Shown here piece after piece: positions 13,768 through 13,960 of a stretch of 13,960 nucleotides of DNA. The position numbers and the translations under genes were made by a program. The notes under the pieces are model-generated. The model did no database searches and was not told the origin of the DNA. It saw only the letters and a program-made list of their open reading frames with translations. Positions within the stretch are counted from its first letter, which is position 1. Each line of letters begins with the position of its first letter. Source of the DNA: an uncultured Peptococcaceae bacterium (GTDB taxonomy: Bacteria > Bacillota > Peptococcia > Peptococcales > Peptococcaceae); the NCBI GenBank assembly GCA_938044045.1, contig CALIQN010000064.1:1-13960 (forward strand). The letters run 5' to 3'.

Positions 13768-13960
13768 ATGAAAGGATTAATTTACGTCGCTGATGATGAG
13801 GAGAATATTAGACTATTGATACAGACATTTTTAGAGGAAGAGGGGCATGACGTTAGATTATTTTCAAATGGAGATAGTTTATTTGAGGCTTTTTTGATTG
13901 AGGCGCCAGATCTTGTCATTTTGGATGTTATGATGCCTGGAACAGATGGTTTTAGTATTT
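13768..13960 (+). CDS. Response regulator receiver domain (truncated by window end)
   Basis: Only the first 64 residues are in the window. They form most of a CheY-like receiver domain: the acidic pocket VADDEEN (D9, D10), helix LLIQTFLEEEGHDVRLFSNG, and the phosphoacceptor strand LVILDVMMPGTDG with D53. The output domain lies outside, so whether it is an OmpR-type DNA-binding regulator cannot be said. AAGGAGG sits 4 nt before the ATG, a short but usable spacing, and the gene has its own extended -10 promoter. The cognate kinase might be the soluble kinase upstream, but a kinase gene just beyond the window, the usual arrangement, is at least as likely. Confidence 0.93.
   Translation, partial: MKGLIYVADDEENIRLLIQTFLEEEGHDVRLFSNGDSLFEAFLIEAPDLVILDVMMPGTDGFSI

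Overview
This 14 kb window is compact, AT-rich (low-GC) bacterial chromosome with strong AGGAGG-type ribosome binding sites, sigma-A-like promoters (several with an extended TGn -10) and tight operons. These traits, plus a NiCo-type riboswitch candidate, a DUF5665 protein, the ACT/UPF0210 pair, YdbS/YdbT-like PH proteins and split ThrE, point to a Bacillota (Firmicutes) bacterium. The abundance of Fe-S and ferritin-like proteins suggests an anaerobe, perhaps of the Clostridia or Negativicutes, but I cannot name a genus. I see no transposon, phage gene, CRISPR array, tRNA or rRNA.

Layout. (1) 3-464: the 3' end of an unrecognised gene. (2) 471-1504: promoter, leader RNA that folds as a four-helix NiCo-type metal riboswitch with an overlapping terminator, a cation diffusion facilitator metal exporter, and a hairpin shared with the convergent operon. 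(3) 3511-1503, minus strand: promoter and two membrane PH-domain (YdbS/YdbT-like) genes. (4) 3528-4226: radC. (5) 4254-10043: a promoter followed by eight co-directional genes, namely a CBS-pair protein, an ACT-domain protein, UPF0210, a DUF5665 membrane protein, lspA, an RluD-type pseudouridine synthase and two tandem LysR paralogues, closed by an intrinsic terminator. (6) 10069-13584: a two-gene threonine/serine exporter-like system (ThrE halves), a ferritin-like protein, a sensor-less histidine kinase and a Cys-rich polyferredoxin, closed by a long hairpin. (7) 13585-13960: intergenic DNA with a second hairpin and a strong extended -10 promoter, then the start of a response regulator cut by the window end.

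How the parts may work together. The riboswitch and CDF exporter form a self-contained metal (probably Co/Ni) homeostasis unit. The CBS-ACT-UPF0210 trio looks like a metabolic enzyme of unknown reaction with two small-molecule-sensing neighbours. The most unusual unit is the tightly packed ferritin-like / soluble histidine kinase / polyferredoxin set, with a separately promoted response regulator 0.3 kb downstream. It could be a redox- or iron-linked signalling pathway in which the kinase takes its input from partner proteins. That is inference from gene order and domain content.
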